In this document: piece after piece, positions 26,640-39,582 of the stretch
Layout of the letters: each line of letters begins with the position of its first letter
Position numbering within the stretch: the stretch's first letter is position 1
Assembly: GCF_051401765.1 (NCBI RefSeq)
Contig: NW_027480532.1
Coordinates: 1,302,001 to 1,366,000 of the forward strand
Source of the DNA: Calliopsis andreniformis
Lineage: Eukaryota; Arthropoda; Insecta; Hymenoptera; Andrenidae
Direction: 5' to 3'
Length of the DNA stretch: 64,000 nucleotides
The notes under the pieces: model-generated
Databases searched by the model: none
The model's input: the letters and a program-made list of their open reading frames with translations, nothing else
What the model was told of the DNA's origin: nothing
Made by a program: the position numbers and the translations under genes

Positions 26640-27840
26640 TCCTCAGTCCTCAATCCTCAATCGTAAATCCTCATTCTTCTATCCTCAATCCTCAATCCTC
26701 AGTCCCCAAACCTCAATCCTCAATCTTCAATCATCAAAACTCAATCTTCAATCCTCTATCCTCAATACTCAATCCTCAATCCTCAATCCTCAATCGTCAG
26801 TCTTCAATCCTCAGTACTCAATCTTCAATCCTCAATCCTCAATCCTCAATCCTCAACCCTCATTCCTCATTCTTCAATCCTCAACACCCAATCCTCAATC
26901 TTCAATCCTCAATCCTCAATCCTCAATCCTCAATCCTCAATCCTCAATTTTCAATCCTCGTTCTTCAATCCTCAATACCCAATACTCAATCTTCAATCTT
27001 CAATCCTCAATCCTCAATCCTCAATTCTCAATCCTCTATCCCCAGTCCTCAGTCCTCAAACCTCAATCCTCAACCCTCAGCCCTCATTGTCAATCCTCAA
27101 TCTTCAATCCTCAATCCTCAATCTTCAATGCTCAATCCTCAATCTTCAATCCTCAATCTTCAATCCTCAATCCTCAGTCCTCAATACTCAATCTTCAATC
27201 CTCGATCCTCAATCCTCAATCCTCAATCCTCAATCCTCGATCCTCAATCTTCAATCCTCAGTCCCAAATCCTCAATCTTCAATCCTCAATCCTCAGCCTT
27301 CAATCTTCAATCCTCATTACTCAATCTTCAATCCTCAATTCTCAATCCTCAGTCCTCAATCCTCATTCTTCGATCCTCAATACCCAATCCTCAATCTTCA
27401 ACCCTCAATCCTCAATCCACAGTTCTCAATCCTCAATCCTCAATCCTCAGACCTCAAACACCAATACACAACCCTCAGTCCTTGTCCTCAATCCACAACC
27501 CTCAATCCTCAATCCTCAATCTTCAATCATCAATATTCAATCTTCAATCCTGAATCCTCAATCCTCAATCCTCAATCCTCAACCCTCAATCCTCAATCCT
27601 CAATCCTCAATACCAAATCCTCAATATTCAATCCTCAATCCTCAATCCTCAATTCTCGATCCTCAATCCTCGATCCTCAGACCTCAATCCTCATTCTTCA
27701 ATCCTCAATACCAAATCCTCAATCTTCAATCCTCAATCCTCAAACCTCAATTCTCGATCCTCAATCCTCGATCCTCAGACCTCAAACATTAATACTCAAC
27801 CCTCTCTCCTCGTCCTCAATCCACAACCCTCAATCCTCAA
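26640..27840 (+). repeat. Array segment without landmarks, transition to type C domain
   Basis: Heptamer array with no AGAATATCC landmark. Near 26,660 a GTAAATCC variant marks a junction after the duplicated block. The stretch contains the TTCTCAATCCTCTATCCCC pattern at about 27,025, the CGATCC-rich run at 27,200-27,240, and CTCTCTCC near 27,805. These patterns are shared with the 28-34 kb and 48-64 kb domains. Nothing else is seen here. Confidence 0.8.
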
Positions 27841-30800
27841 TCCTCAATCTTCAATCATCAATATACAATCTTCAGTCCTCAATCCTCAATACTCAATCCT
27901 CAATCCTCAATCCTCAATGTTCAATCCGCGATACCTAATCCTCAATGTTCAATCCTCAATGCTCAATCCTCAATCCTCAATCCTCAACCCTCATTCCTCA
28001 ATCCTCAATACCCAATCCTCAATCTTCAATCCTCATTCCTCAATCCTCAATTCTCAATCCTCAATCCTCAGACCTCAGTCCTCAAACCTCAATCCTCAAT
28101 CCTCAGCCCTCATCCTCAATCCTCAATCCTCAACCCTCAATCCTCAATCTTCAATACTCGATACTCAATCTTCAATCCTCAATCCTCAGTCCTCAAACCT
28201 CAATTCTGAGTCCTCAGTCCTGAGTCCTCAATCTTCGGCCCTCAGTCCTCAACAATCAGTTGTCAATCCTCAATCCTCAATAGAATATCCTCAATCCACA
28301 GTTTTCAATACTCAATACGCAATCAGCAATCTTCAAACCTCTATCCACAAACATCAATTCTCATCACTCAACCCTCAACACTCAGTCCTCAATGTTCAAG
28401 CCTCAATCCTCAATCCTCAATCCTCATTCGTCAATCTTCAATCCTCAATACTCAATCTTCAATCCTCAATACTCAATCTTCGATCCTCAATCCTCAATCC
28501 TCAATCCTCAATCCTCAATCCTCGATCCTCAATCTTCAATCCTCAGTCCCAAATCCTCAATCTTCAATCCTCAATCCTCAGCCCTCAATCTTCAATCCTC
28601 ATTACTCAATCTTCAATCCTCAATTCTCAATCCTCAATCCTCAATCCTCATTCTTCAATCCTCAATACCCAATCCTCAATCTTCAACCCTCAATCCTCAA
28701 TCCACAATTCTCAATCCTCAATCCTCAATCCTCAGACCTCAAACATCAATACACAACCCTCAGTCCTTGTCCTCAATCCACAACCCTCAATCCTCAATCC
28801 TCAATCTTCAATGATCAATATTCAATCTTCAATCCTGAATCCTCAATCCTCAAACCTCAATCCTGAACCCTCAATCCTCAATCCTCAATCCTCAATCCTC
28901 AATACCAAATCCTCAATCTTCAATCCTCAATCCTCAATCCTCAATCCTCAATCCTCAATCCTCAGTCCTCAATACCCAATCCTCAATCTTCAATCCTCAA
29001 TCCTCAATCCACAATTCTCAATCCTCAATCCTCAATCCTCAGACCTCAAACATCAATACACAACCCTCAGACCTTGTCCTCAATCCACAATCCTCAATCT
29101 TCAATCCTCAATCCTCAATCCTCAATCCTCAATCCTCAATCCTCAATTTTCAATCCTCATTCCTCAATCCTCAATACCCAATACTCAATCTTCAATCTTC
29201 AATCCTCAATCCTCAATCCTCAATTCTCAATCCTCTATCCCCAGTCCTCAGTCCTCAAACCTCAATCCTCAACCCTCAGCCCTCATCGTCAATCCTCAAT
29301 CTTCAATCCTCAATCCTCAATCTTCAATGCCCAATACTCAATCTTCAATCCTCAATCTTCAATCCTCAATCCTCAGTCCTCAATACTCAATCTTCAATCC
29401 TCGATCCTCAATCCTCAATCCTCAATCCTCAATCCTCGATCCTCAATCTTCAATCCTCAGTCCCAAATCCTCAATCTTCAATCCTCAATCCTCAGCCTTC
29501 AATCTTCAATCCTCATTACTCAATCTTCAATCCTCAATTCTCAATCCTCAATCCTCAATCCTCATTCTTCGATCCTCAAAACCCAATCCTCAATCTTCAA
29601 CCCTCAATCCTCAATCCACAGTTCTCAGTCCTCAATCCTCAATCCTCAGACCTCAAACATCAATACACAACCCTCAGACCTTGTCCTCAATCCACAATCC
29701 TCAATCTTCAATCCTCAATCCTCAATCCTCAATCCTCAATCCTCAATCCTCAATTTTCAATCCTCATTCCTCAATCCTCAATACCCAATACTCAATCTTC
29801 AATCTTCAATCCTCGATCCTCAATCCTCAATTCTCAATCCTCTATCCCCAGTCCTCAGTCCTCAAACCTCAATCCTCAACCCTCAGCCCTCATCGTCAAT
29901 CCTCAATCTTCAATCCTCAATCCACAATCTTCAATGCCCAATACTCAATCTTCAATCCTCAATCTTCAATCCTCAATCCTCAGTCCTCAATACTCAATCT
30001 TCAATCCTCGATCCTCAATTCTCAATCCTCTATCCCCAGACCTCAGTCCTCAAACCTCAATCCTCAACCCTCAGCCCTCATTGTCAATCCTCAATCTTCA
30101 ATCCTCAATCCTCAATCTTCAATGCTCAATACTCAATCTTCAATCCTCAATCTTCAATCCTCAATCCTCAGTCCTCAATACTCAATCTTCAATCCTCGAT
30201 CCTCAGACCTCAAACATTAATACTCAACCCTCACTCCTCGTCCTCAATCCACAACCCACAATCCTCAATCCTTAATCTTCAATCATGAATGTACAATCTT
30301 CAGTCCTCAATCCTCAATACTCAATCCTCAATCCTCAATCCTCAATGTTCAATCCGCGATACCCAATCCTCAATGTTCAATCCTCAATCCTCAATCCTCA
30401 ATCCTCAATCCTCAATTCTCAATCCTCAATCCTCAATCCTCAATCCTCAGTCCCCAAACCTCAATCCTCAATCTTCAATCATCAAAACTCAATCTTCAAT
30501 CCTCTATCCTCAATACTCAATCCTCAATCCTCAATCCTCAATCCACAATCTTTAATCCTCAATCCCCAATCCTCAATCCTCAATCCTCGATCCTCAGTCC
30601 TCAATTCTCATTTTTCAATCCTCAATACCAAACCCACAATCTTCAATCCTCAATCCTCAATCCTCAATTCTCGGTCCTCAATCCTCGATCCTCAGACCTC
30701 AAACATTGATACTCAACCCTCACTCCTCGTCCTCAATCCACAACCCTCAATCCTCAATCCTCAATCTTCAATCATCAATATACAATCTTCAGTCGTCAAT

Positions 30801-31925
30801 CCTCAATACTCAATCCTCAATTCTCAATCCTCAATGTTCAATCCGCGATACCCAATCCTCAATGTTCAATCCTCAATCCTCAATCCTCAATCCTCAATCC
30901 TCAATCCTCAATCCTCAATCCTCAATCCTCAATCCTCAATCCTCAGTCCCCAGACCTCAATCCTCAATCTTCAATCCTCAAAACTCAATCTTCAATCCTC
31001 GATCCTCAATACTCAATCCTCAATACTCAATCCTCAATCGTCAGTCTTCAATCCTCAATACTCAATCTTCAATCCTCAATCCTCAATCCTCAATCCTCAA
31101 TCCTCAATCCTCAATTCTCAATCCTCAATACTCAATCCTCAATCGTCAATCCTCAATCCCCAATTCTCAATCTGCAATCCTCAAACCTCAATCCTCAATC
31201 CCCAATCCTCAATCTTCAATCCTCAATACTCAATCGTCAATCCTCAATCCTCAATCCTCAATCCTCAATCCTCAATGTTCAATCCGCGATACCCAATCCT
31301 CAATGTTCAATCCTCAATCCTCAATCCTCAATACTCAATGCTCAATCATCAATACTCAATCCTCAATCCTCAGTCCCCAAACCTCAATCCTCAACCTTCA
31401 ATCCTCAATACTCAATCTTCAATCCTCGGTACTCAATACTCAATCCTCAATCATCAATCCTCAATCGTCAGTCTTCAATCCTCAATACTCAATCTTCAAT
31501 CCTCAATCCTCAATCCTCAATTCTCATTCTTCAATCCTCAATACCCAATCCTCAATCTACAATCCTCAATCCTCAATCCTCAATTCTCAATCCTCAATCC
31601 TCAGTCCTCAGTCCTCATTCTTCAATCCTCAATACCCAATCCTCAATCCTCAATCTTTAATCCTCAATCCTCAATCCTCAATTCTCAATCCTCAATCCTC
31701 AGTCCTCAGTCCTCAAACCTCAATCCTCAACCCTCATCCCTTATCCACAATCCTCAATCCGCAATCTTCAATCCTCAATTCTCAGTCCTCAATACTCAAT
31801 CTTCAATCATCGATCCTCAACCCTCAATCCTCAATCCTCAATCCTCGATCCTCAATCTTCAATCCTCAATCCTCAATCCTCAATTCTCAATCCTCAATCC
31901 TGAGTCCTCAGTCCTCAAACCTCAA
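27840..31925 (+). repeat. Segmental duplication 3, left copy
   Basis: A 4.1-kb block repeated at about 48,070-52,168. The offset is 20,229 at its left (27,917, 28,392, 29,074) and 20,243 at its right (30,285 onward), so it changes by exactly two heptamers. It carries one type C landmark (28,282) with the private ACGCAAT variant, found only here and at 48,511. The two copies diverge abruptly at about 31,925, after CCTGAGTCCTCAG. Confidence 0.86.
28240..28386 (+). repeat. Landmark type C3 (core 28,282)
   Basis: Subtype C3 has ACGCAAT before CAGCAAT, and an extra ACTCAATCTTCAAT pair downstream of GTTCAAG. Its only sibling is at 48,511. Confidence 0.87.
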
Positions 31926-31929
31926 TCCG

Positions 31930-34335
31930 CAATCCTCAGCCCTCATCCTCAATCCTCAATCCTCAACCCTCAATCCTCAATCTTCAATACTCGATACTCA
32001 ATCTTCAATCCTCAATCCTCAGTCCTCAAACCTCAATTCTGAGTCCTCAGTCCTGAATCCTCAATCTTCGGCCCTCAGTCCTCAACAATCAGTTGTCAAT
32101 CCTCAATCCTCAATAGAATATCCTCAATCCACAGTTTTCAACACTCAATACTCAATCAGCAATCTTCAAACCTCTATCCACAAACATCAATTCTCATCAC
32201 TCAACCCTCAACACTCAGTCCTCAATGTTCAAGCCTCAATCCTCAATCCTCAATCCTCATTCGTCAATCTTCAATCCTCAATACTCAATCTTCGATCCTC
32301 AATCCTCAATCCTCAATACTCAATCCTCAATCCTCATTCGTCAATCTTCAATCCTCAATACTCAATCTTCGATCCTCAATCCTCAATCCTCAATACTCAA
32401 TACTCAATCCTCAATTTTCTATCCTCATTCTTCAATCCTCAATACCCAATACTCAATCTTCAATCTCCAATCCTCAATCCTCAATCCTCAATCCTCATTC
32501 TTCAATCCTAAATACCCAATCCTCAATCTTCAATCCTCAATCCTCAATCCTCAATCCTCAATCCTCAATCCTCAATTTTCAATCCTCATTCTTCAATCCT
32601 CAATACCCAATATTCAATCTTCAATCTTCAATCCTCAATCCTCAATCCTCAATTCTCAATCCCCTATCCCCAGTCCTCAGTCCTCAAACCTCAATCCTCA
32701 ACCCTCAGCCCTCATTGTCAATCCTCAATCTTCAATCCTCAATCCTCAATCTTCAATGCTCAATACTCAATCTTCAGTCCTCAATCTTCAATCCTCAATC
32801 CTCAGTCCTCAATACTCAATCTTCGACCCTGGATCCTCAATCCTCAATCCTCAATCCTCAATCCTCGATCCTCAATCTTCAATCCTCAGTCCCATATCCT
32901 CAATCTTCAATCCTCAATCCTCAGCCCTCAATCTTCAATCCTCATTACTCAATCTTCAATCCTCAATTCTCAATCCTCAATCCTCAGTCCTCAGTCCTCA
33001 AACCTCAATCCTCAACCCTCATCCCTCATCCACAATCCTCAATCCTCAATCTTCAATCCTCAATCCTCAGTCCTCAATACTCAATCTTCAATCATCGATC
33101 CTCAACCCTCAATCCTCAATCCTCAATCCTCGATCCTCAATCTTCAATCCTCAATCCTCAATCCTCAATCCTCAATTCTCAATCCTCAATCCTGAGTCCT
33201 CAGTCCTCGAACCTCAATCCTCAACCCTCATCCCTCATCCACAATCCTCAATCCTCAATCTTCAATCCTCAATCCTCAGTCCTCAGTACCCAATCCTCAA
33301 TCTTCAGTCCTCAATCCTCAATCCACAATTCTCAATCCTCAATCCTCAATCCTCAGACCTCAAACATCAATACACAACCCTCAGACCTTGTCCTCAATCC
33401 ACAATCCTCAATCTTCAATCCTCAATCCTCGATCCTCAATCCTCAATCTTCAATCCTCAATTTTCAATCCTCATTCCTCAGTCCTCAATACCCTATACTC
33501 AATCTTCAATCTTCAATCCTCAATCCTCAATCCTCAATTCTCAATCCTCTATCACCAGTCCTCAGTCCTCAAACCTCAATCCTCAACACTCAGCCCTCAT
33601 CGTCAATCCTCAATCTTCAATCCTCAATCCTCAATCTTCAATGCTCAATACTCAATCTTCAGTTCTCAATCTTCAATCCTGAATCCTCAGTCCTCAATAC
33701 TCAATCTTCAATCCTGGATCCTCAATCCTCAATCCTCAATCCTCAATCCTCGATCCTCTATCTTCAATGCTCAGTCCCAAATCCTCAATCTTCAATCCTC
33801 AATCCTCAGCCCTCAATGTTCAATCCTCATTACTCAATCTTCAATCCTCAATTCTCAATCCTCAATCCTCAATCCTCATTCTTCAATCCTCAATACACAA
33901 TCCTCAATCCTCAATCCTCAATCCTCAATCCTCAATTCTCAATCCGCAATCCTCAATCCTCAGACCTCAAACATCAATACTCAACCCTCAGTCCTCGTCC
34001 TCAATCCACAAACCTCAATCCTCAATCCTCAGTCCTCAATCCTCAATCCTCAATCTTCAATCCTCGATACTCAATCTTCAATCCTCAGTCCCAAATCCTC
34101 AATCTTCAATCCTCAATCCTCAGCCTTCAATCTTCAATCCTCATTACTCAATCTTCAATCCTCAATTCTCAATCCTCAGTCCTCAATCCTCAATTCTCAA
34201 TCCTCAATCCTCAGTCCTCAGTCCTCAAACCTCAATCCTCAACCCTCAGACCTCATCCTCTATCCTCAATCCTCAACCCTCAATCCTCAACCTTCAATCC
34301 TCGATACTCAATATTCAATACTCAATACTCAGTCC
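31930..34335 (+). repeat. Segmental duplication 5, left copy
   Basis: Matches about 54,195-56,578 with an offset between 22,265 and 22,271. The shifts are fully explained by one extra heptamer plus one-base deletions in the right copy. It contains the C landmark at 32,115 with the TTTCAAC variant, the CCTGGAT heptamers, and the sequence leading to 34,335. The left copy keeps heptamer register throughout; the right copy does not. Confidence 0.85.
32073..32219 (+). repeat. Landmark type C4 (core 32,115)
   Basis: Subtype C4 has TTTCAAC in place of TTTCAAT, with CAGCAAT. All right-end copies belong to C4, so this copy, or one like it, is closest to their source. Confidence 0.87.
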
Positions 34336-34382
34336 TCAAACCTCAATTCCGAATCCTCAATCCTGAATCCTCAATCTTCGGC

Positions 34383-34480
34383 CCTCAGTCCTCAACAATC
34401 AATTGTCAATACTCAACCCTCAATAGAATATCCTCAATTCACAGTTTTCAACAATCAATCCCCATTCTTCAATCTTCAAT
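34383..34480 (+). repeat. Landmark type F, 3'-truncated (core 34,425)
   Basis: AATCAAT and TGTCAAT upstream, then the AGAATAT core and TCACAGTTTTCAAC. After CCCCATT the sequence returns to ordinary heptamers, so the CCACAAACATC end is missing. CCCCATT is shared with the other type F copy at 37,968. Confidence 0.8.
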
Positions 34481-35081
34481 CCTCAGTCCTCAATCCTCAA
34501 TCCTCAATCCCCAATCCTCAATCCTCAATCGTCAATCCTCAATCCTCAATCCTCAATCATCAATCCTCAATCCTCAATCTTCAATCCTCAATACTCAATC
34601 TTCAATCCTCAATCCTCAATCCTCAATCCTCAATCCTCATTCTTCAATCCTCAATACACAATCCTCAATCCTCAATCCTCAATCCTCAATCCTCAATTCT
34701 CAATCCGCAATCCTCAATCCTCAGACCTCAAACATCAATCCTCAACCCTCAGTCCTCGTCCTCAATCCACAACCCTCAATCCTCAATCCTCAGTCCTCAA
34801 TCCTCAATCCTCAATCTTCAATCCTCAATACTCAATCTTCAATCCTCAATCCTCAGTCCTCAATCCTCAATTCTGTATCCTCAATCCTCAATCTTCAATC
34901 CTCATTCTTCAATCCTCAATACCCAGTACTCAATCTTCAATCCTCAATCCTCAATGTTCAATCCTCAATACCCAATCCTCAATCTTCAATCCTCAATCCT
35001 CAATCCTCAATCCTCAAACCTCAATCCTCAGTCCTCAAACCTCAATCCTGAATCCTCAATCCTGCATCCTCAACCTTCAGC

Positions 35082-35228
35082 CCTGAGTCCTCAACGATCA
35101 GTTGTCAATCCTCAATCCTCAATAGAATATCCTCAATTCACAGTTTTCAATACTCAATACTCAACCTGCAATCTTCAGATCTCTATCCACAAACATCAAT
35201 TCTCATCGCTCAACCCTCAATACTCAGT
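35082..35228 (+). repeat. Landmark type B (core 35,124)
   Basis: Reference-like B with ACCTGC. It differs from its duplication partner at 24,769 in that slot, so conversion from another B copy is possible. Confidence 0.87.
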
Positions 35229-35863
35229 CCCTAATCCTCAATCTTCAAACCTCAACCCTCAATCCTCAATCCTCAATCATCAATCCTCAATCCTCAATCC
35301 TCAATCCTCAATCCTCAACCGTCAATCTTCAATCCTCAGACCTCAAACATCAACTCTCAACCCTCAGTCCTCGCCCTCAATCCACAACCATCAATCCTCA
35401 ACGCTCAACCATAAATCCTCAATACTCAACCCTCAACCTTCAATCCTCAATACTCAATCTTCAATCCTCAATCCTCAATCCTCAATCCTCAATCGTCAAT
35501 CCTCATTCTTCAATCCTCAATCCTCAATCCTCAGTCCCCAAACCTCAATCCTCAATCATCAATCATCAAAACTCAATCTTCAATCCTCTATCCTCAATAC
35601 TCAATCCTCAATCCTCAATCCTCAATCGTCAGTCTTCAATCCTCAGAACTCAATCTTCAATCCTCAATCCTCAATCCTCAATCTTCAACCCTCATTCCTC
35701 AATCCTCAATCCTCAATCCTCAATCCTCAGCCCTCATCCTCTATCCTCAATCCTCAACCCTCAATCCTCAATGTTCAATACTCGATACTCAATCTTTAAT
35801 CCTCAATCCTCAGTCCTCAAACCTCAATTCTGAGTCCTCAGTCCTGAATCCTCAATCTTCGGC

Positions 35864-36010
35864 CCTCAGTCCTCAACAATCAGTTGTCAATCCTCAATCC
35901 TCAATAGAATATCCTCAATCCACAGTTTTCAATACTCAATACTCAATCAGCAGTCTTCAAACCTCTATCCACAAACATCAATTCTCATCACTCAACCCTC
36001 AACACTCAGT
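35864..36010 (+). repeat. Landmark type C1 (core 35,906)
   Basis: C1 (CAGCAGT), whereas the partner of the surrounding duplication at 25,551 is C2. This again suggests local exchange between copies. Confidence 0.87.
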
Positions 36011-37310
36011 CCTCAATGTTCAAGCCTCAATCCTCAATCCTCAATCCTCATTCGTCAATCTTCAATCCTCAATACTCAATCTTCGATCCTCAATCCTCAA
36101 TCCTCAATACTCAATCCTCAATCCTCATTCGTGAATCTTCAATCCTCAATACTCAATCTTCGATCCTCAATCCTCAATCCTCAATACTCAATCCTCAATC
36201 CTCAATTTTCTATACTCATTCTTCACTCCTCAATACCCAATACTCAATCTTCAATCTTCAATCCTCAATCCTCAATCCTCAATCCTCATTCTTCAATCCT
36301 CAATACCCAATCCTCAATCTTCAATCCTCAATCCTCAATCCTCAATCCTCAATCCTCAATCCTCAATTTTCAATCCTCATTCTTCAATCCTCAATACCCA
36401 ATACCCAATCTTCAATCTTCAATCCTCAATCCTCAATCCTCAATTCTCAATCCTCTATCCCCAGTCCTCAGTCCTCAAACCTCAATCCTCAACCCTCAGC
36501 CCTCATTGTCAATCCTCAATCTTCAATCCTCAATCCTCAATCTTCAATGCTCAATACTCAATCTTCAGTCCTCAATCTTCAATCCTCAATCCTCAGTCCT
36601 CAATACTCAATCTTCAATCCTGGATCCTCAATCCTCAATCCTCAATCCTCAATCCTCGATCCTCTATCTTCAATCCTCAGTCCCAAATCCTCAATCTTCA
36701 ATCCTCAATCCTCAGCACTCAATGTTCAATCCTCATTACTCAATCTTCAATCCTCAATTCTCAATCCTCAATCCTCAATCCTCATTCTTCAATCCTCAAT
36801 ACACAATCCTCAATCCTCAATCCTCAATCCTCAATCCTCAATTCTCAATCCGCAATCCTCAATCCTCAGACCTCAAACATCAATACTCAACCCTCAGTCC
36901 TCGTCCTCAATCCACAAACCTCAATCCTCAATCCTCAGTCTTCAATCCTCAATCCTCAATCTTCAATCCTCAATCCTCAATCCTCAATCCTCAATCCTCA
37001 ATCCTCAATCTTCAATCCTCAATCCTCAATCCTCAATCCTCAATCTTCAATCCTCAATACTCAATCTGCAATACTCAATCCTCAATCCTCAATCCTCAAT
37101 CCTCATTCTTCAATCCTCAATACCGAATCCTCAATCTTCAATCCTCAATCCTCAATCCTCAACCCTCATCCCTCAATCCTCAATGTTCAATCCTCAATTC
37201 CCAATCCTCAATCTTCAATCCTCAATCCTCAATCCTCAATCCTCAAACCTCAATCCTCAGTCCTGAAACCTCAATCCTGAATCCTCAATCCTGAATCCTC
37301 AACCTTCAGC

Positions 37311-37457
37311 CCTGAGTCCTCAACGGTCAGTTGTCAATCCTCAATCCTCAATAGAATATCCTCAATTCACAGTTTTCAATACTCAATTCTCAATCTGCAA
37401 TCTTCAGATCTCTATCCACAAACATCAATTCTCATCACTCAACCCTCAATACTCAGT
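37311..37457 (+). repeat. Landmark type B variant (core 37,353)
   Basis: Divergent B: GGTCAGT instead of GATCAGT, TCTCAAT after ACTCAAT, and ACTCAAC kept where other B copies have GCTCAAC. It borders the most divergent part of the array. Confidence 0.83.
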
Positions 37458-37489
37458 CCCTAATCCTCAATCTTCAAACCTCAACCCTC

Positions 37490-37910
37490 AATCCTCAATA
37501 CTCAATCATCAATCCTCAATCCTCAATCCTCAATCCTCAATCCTCAACCGTCAATCTTCAATCCTCAGACCTCAAACATCAACACTCAACCCTCAGTCCT
37601 CGCCCTCAATCCACAACCCTCAATCCTCAACCCTCAACCATCAATCCTCAATACTCAACCATCAATCCTCAATTCTCAATACTCAATAGCATATCCTGAA
37701 TTCTCATGGTTCAATACTCAACCCACAATATTCAATATTCAAACCTCAATCCTCAAACATCTATTCTCAACACTCAATCCCCAACACTCAGTCCTCTCTC
37801 TTCAATCCTCCATCCTCTACCCTCAATCCTCAAGCGTCAATCCTCAATCCTCAATACACAACCCTCTATCCTCAGTCCTCAAACCTCAATCCCGAATCCT
37901 CAATCCTGAA
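37490..37910 (+). repeat. Most divergent, apparently single-copy part of the array
   Basis: This stretch still parses into heptamers, but with an unusually high density of variants not seen elsewhere: AGCATAT, TCTCATG, ACCCACAATATTC, ATTCAAA, CATCTAT, CCTCTCT, CCTCCAT, CCTCTAC and CCTCAAG. I found no second copy in the window. It contains a decayed landmark (core at 37,688) between two better preserved ones (37,353 and 37,968). It looks like an old relic that escaped homogenisation. Confidence 0.7.
37646..37792 (+). repeat. Decayed landmark relic (core 37,688)
   Basis: AGCATATCCTGAATTC aligns slot for slot with the AGAATATCCTCAATTC core. CATCTAT, TCTCAAC, CCCCAAC and the closing ACTCAGT fall at the expected slots. 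About half of the slots differ from every other type, with no change of register. I infer an ancient copy. Confidence 0.65.
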
Positions 37911-37925
37911 TCCTCAATCTTCAGC

Positions 37926-38072
37926 CCTCAGTCCTCAACAATCAATTGTCAACCCTCAATCCTCAATAGAATATCCTCAATTCACAGTTTTCAATACTCA
38001 ATCCCCATTCTTCAGTCTTCAAACCTCAATCCACAAACATCAATTCCCATCACTCAACCCTCAACACTCAGT
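37926..38072 (+). repeat. Landmark type F, full length (core 37,968)
   Basis: AATCAAT and TGTCAAC upstream, CCCCATT and CTTCAGT after the core, CCTCAATCCACAAAC and TCCCATC near the end. It combines type F slots with the usual 3' end, so it shows what the truncated copy at 34,425 has lost. Confidence 0.83.
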
Positions 38073-39435
38073 CCTCAATCATCAATCCTCAATCCTCATT
38101 CTTCAATCCTCAATACCCAATACTCAATCTTCAATCTTCAATCCTCAATCCTCAATCCTCAATTCTCAATCCTCAATCCTCAATCCTCAATCCTCAATCC
38201 TCAATCCTCATTCTTCAATCCTCAATACCCAATCCTCAATCCTCAATCTTTAATCCTCAATCCTCAATCCTCAATTCTAAATCCTCAATCCTCAGTCCTC
38301 AGTCCTCAAACCTCAATCCTCAACCCTCATCCCTCATCCTCAATCCTCAATCTTCAATCCTCAATACTGAATCCTCAATACTCAATCTTCAACCCTCAAT
38401 CCTCAATTCTTAATCGTCAATCCTCAATCCTCAATCCTCAATCCTCAATCCTCAATCCTCAATCGTCAGTCTTCAATCCTCAATACTCAGTCCTCAATCC
38501 TCGATCCTCAATTCTCAATCCTCAATCCTCAATCCTCAATCGCCAGTCTTCAATCCTCAATACTCAATCTTCAATCCTCAATCCTCAACCCTCAATCTTC
38601 AATCCTCAATCCTCATTCTTCAATCCTCAATACCCAATCCTCAATCTTCAATCCTCAATCCTCAACCCTCAATTCTCAATCCTCCATTCTCAGTCCTCAG
38701 TCCTCAAACCTCAATCCTCAACTCTCAGTCCTCAGTCCTCAAACATCAATCCTCAACCCCCATCCCTCATCCTAAATCCTCAATCCTCATTCTCCAATCC
38801 TCAATCCTCAATCCTCAATACTCAATCTTCAATCCTCAATTCTCAATCGTCAGTCTTCAATCCTCAATACTCAATCTTCAATCCTCAATCCTCAATCCGC
38901 AATCCTCAATCTTCAATCCTCAATCCTCAATCCTCAATCCTCAATCCTCAATCTTCAATCCTCAATACTCAATCTTCAATCATCAATCCTCAATCCTCAA
39001 TCCTCAATCCTCAATCCTCAATCCTCATTCTTCAATCCTCAATCCTCAATCTTCAATCCTCAATCCTCATTCCTCGATACTTAATCTTCAATCCTCAATC
39101 CTCAATTCTCAATCCTCAATCCTCAATCCTCAATCCTCAATCGTCAATCCTCAATCCTCAATACTCAATTGTCAGTCTTCAATCCTCAATACTTAATCTT
39201 CAATCCTCAATCCTCAATCCTCAATCCTCAATCCTCATTCTTCAATCCTCAATACCCAATCCTCAATCTTCAATCCTCAATCCTCAATCCTCAATCCTCA
39301 ATAGTCAATCTTCAATCCTCAACCCTCAATCCTCAATCCTCAGTCTTCAATCCTCAATACTCAATCTTCAATCCTCAATCCTCAGTCCTCAAACCTCAGT
39401 TCTGAATCCTTAACCCTGAATCCTTAATCCTCGGC

Positions 39436-39582
39436 CCTCAGTCCTCAACAATCAGTCGTCTATCCTCAATCCTCAATAGAATATCCACAATTCACAGCTT
39501 TCAATACTCAATACTCAATCTGCAGTCTTCAAACCTCTATCCACAAACGTCAATTCTCATCACTCAACCCTCAACACTCAGT
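39436..39582 (+). repeat. Landmark type D (core 39,478)
   Basis: Type D with a private CACAGCTTTC (C for T). The slot before the core is CCTCAAT, as at 8037, but the following D-to-A interval is the long form (1523 bp). It is therefore a recombinant of the two arrangements. Confidence 0.87.

Larger units (their letters stand above)
24300..26640 (+). repeat. Segmental duplication 4, left copy
   Basis: Matches about 34,655-36,995 at a constant offset of 10,355 bp. Landmarks B (24,769 and 35,124) and C (25,551 and 35,906) and the TCTGTATCC marker (24,517 and 34,872) all fit. Downstream of C both copies share a rare CCTGGAT heptamer (26,265 and 36,620), which also occurs at 33,715 and 55,982. 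Confidence 0.8.
34655..36995 (+). repeat. Segmental duplication 4, right copy
   Basis: Partner of 24,300-26,640 at offset 10,355. The B-to-C distance is 782 bp, the same as at 19,073, 24,769 and 46,590. This block marks the return of the A/B/D-family sequence after the type C-only domain. Private changes include CAACTCTC near 35,352 and GTTCAATACTCG near 35,772. Confidence 0.8.

Noticed and set aside
37680..37760. ATG near the relic (TCTCATGGTTCAATAC) as the start of a small gene
   Set aside because: The frame from 37,706 runs only 67 codons, is made of the same peptide cycle and has no initiation signal.
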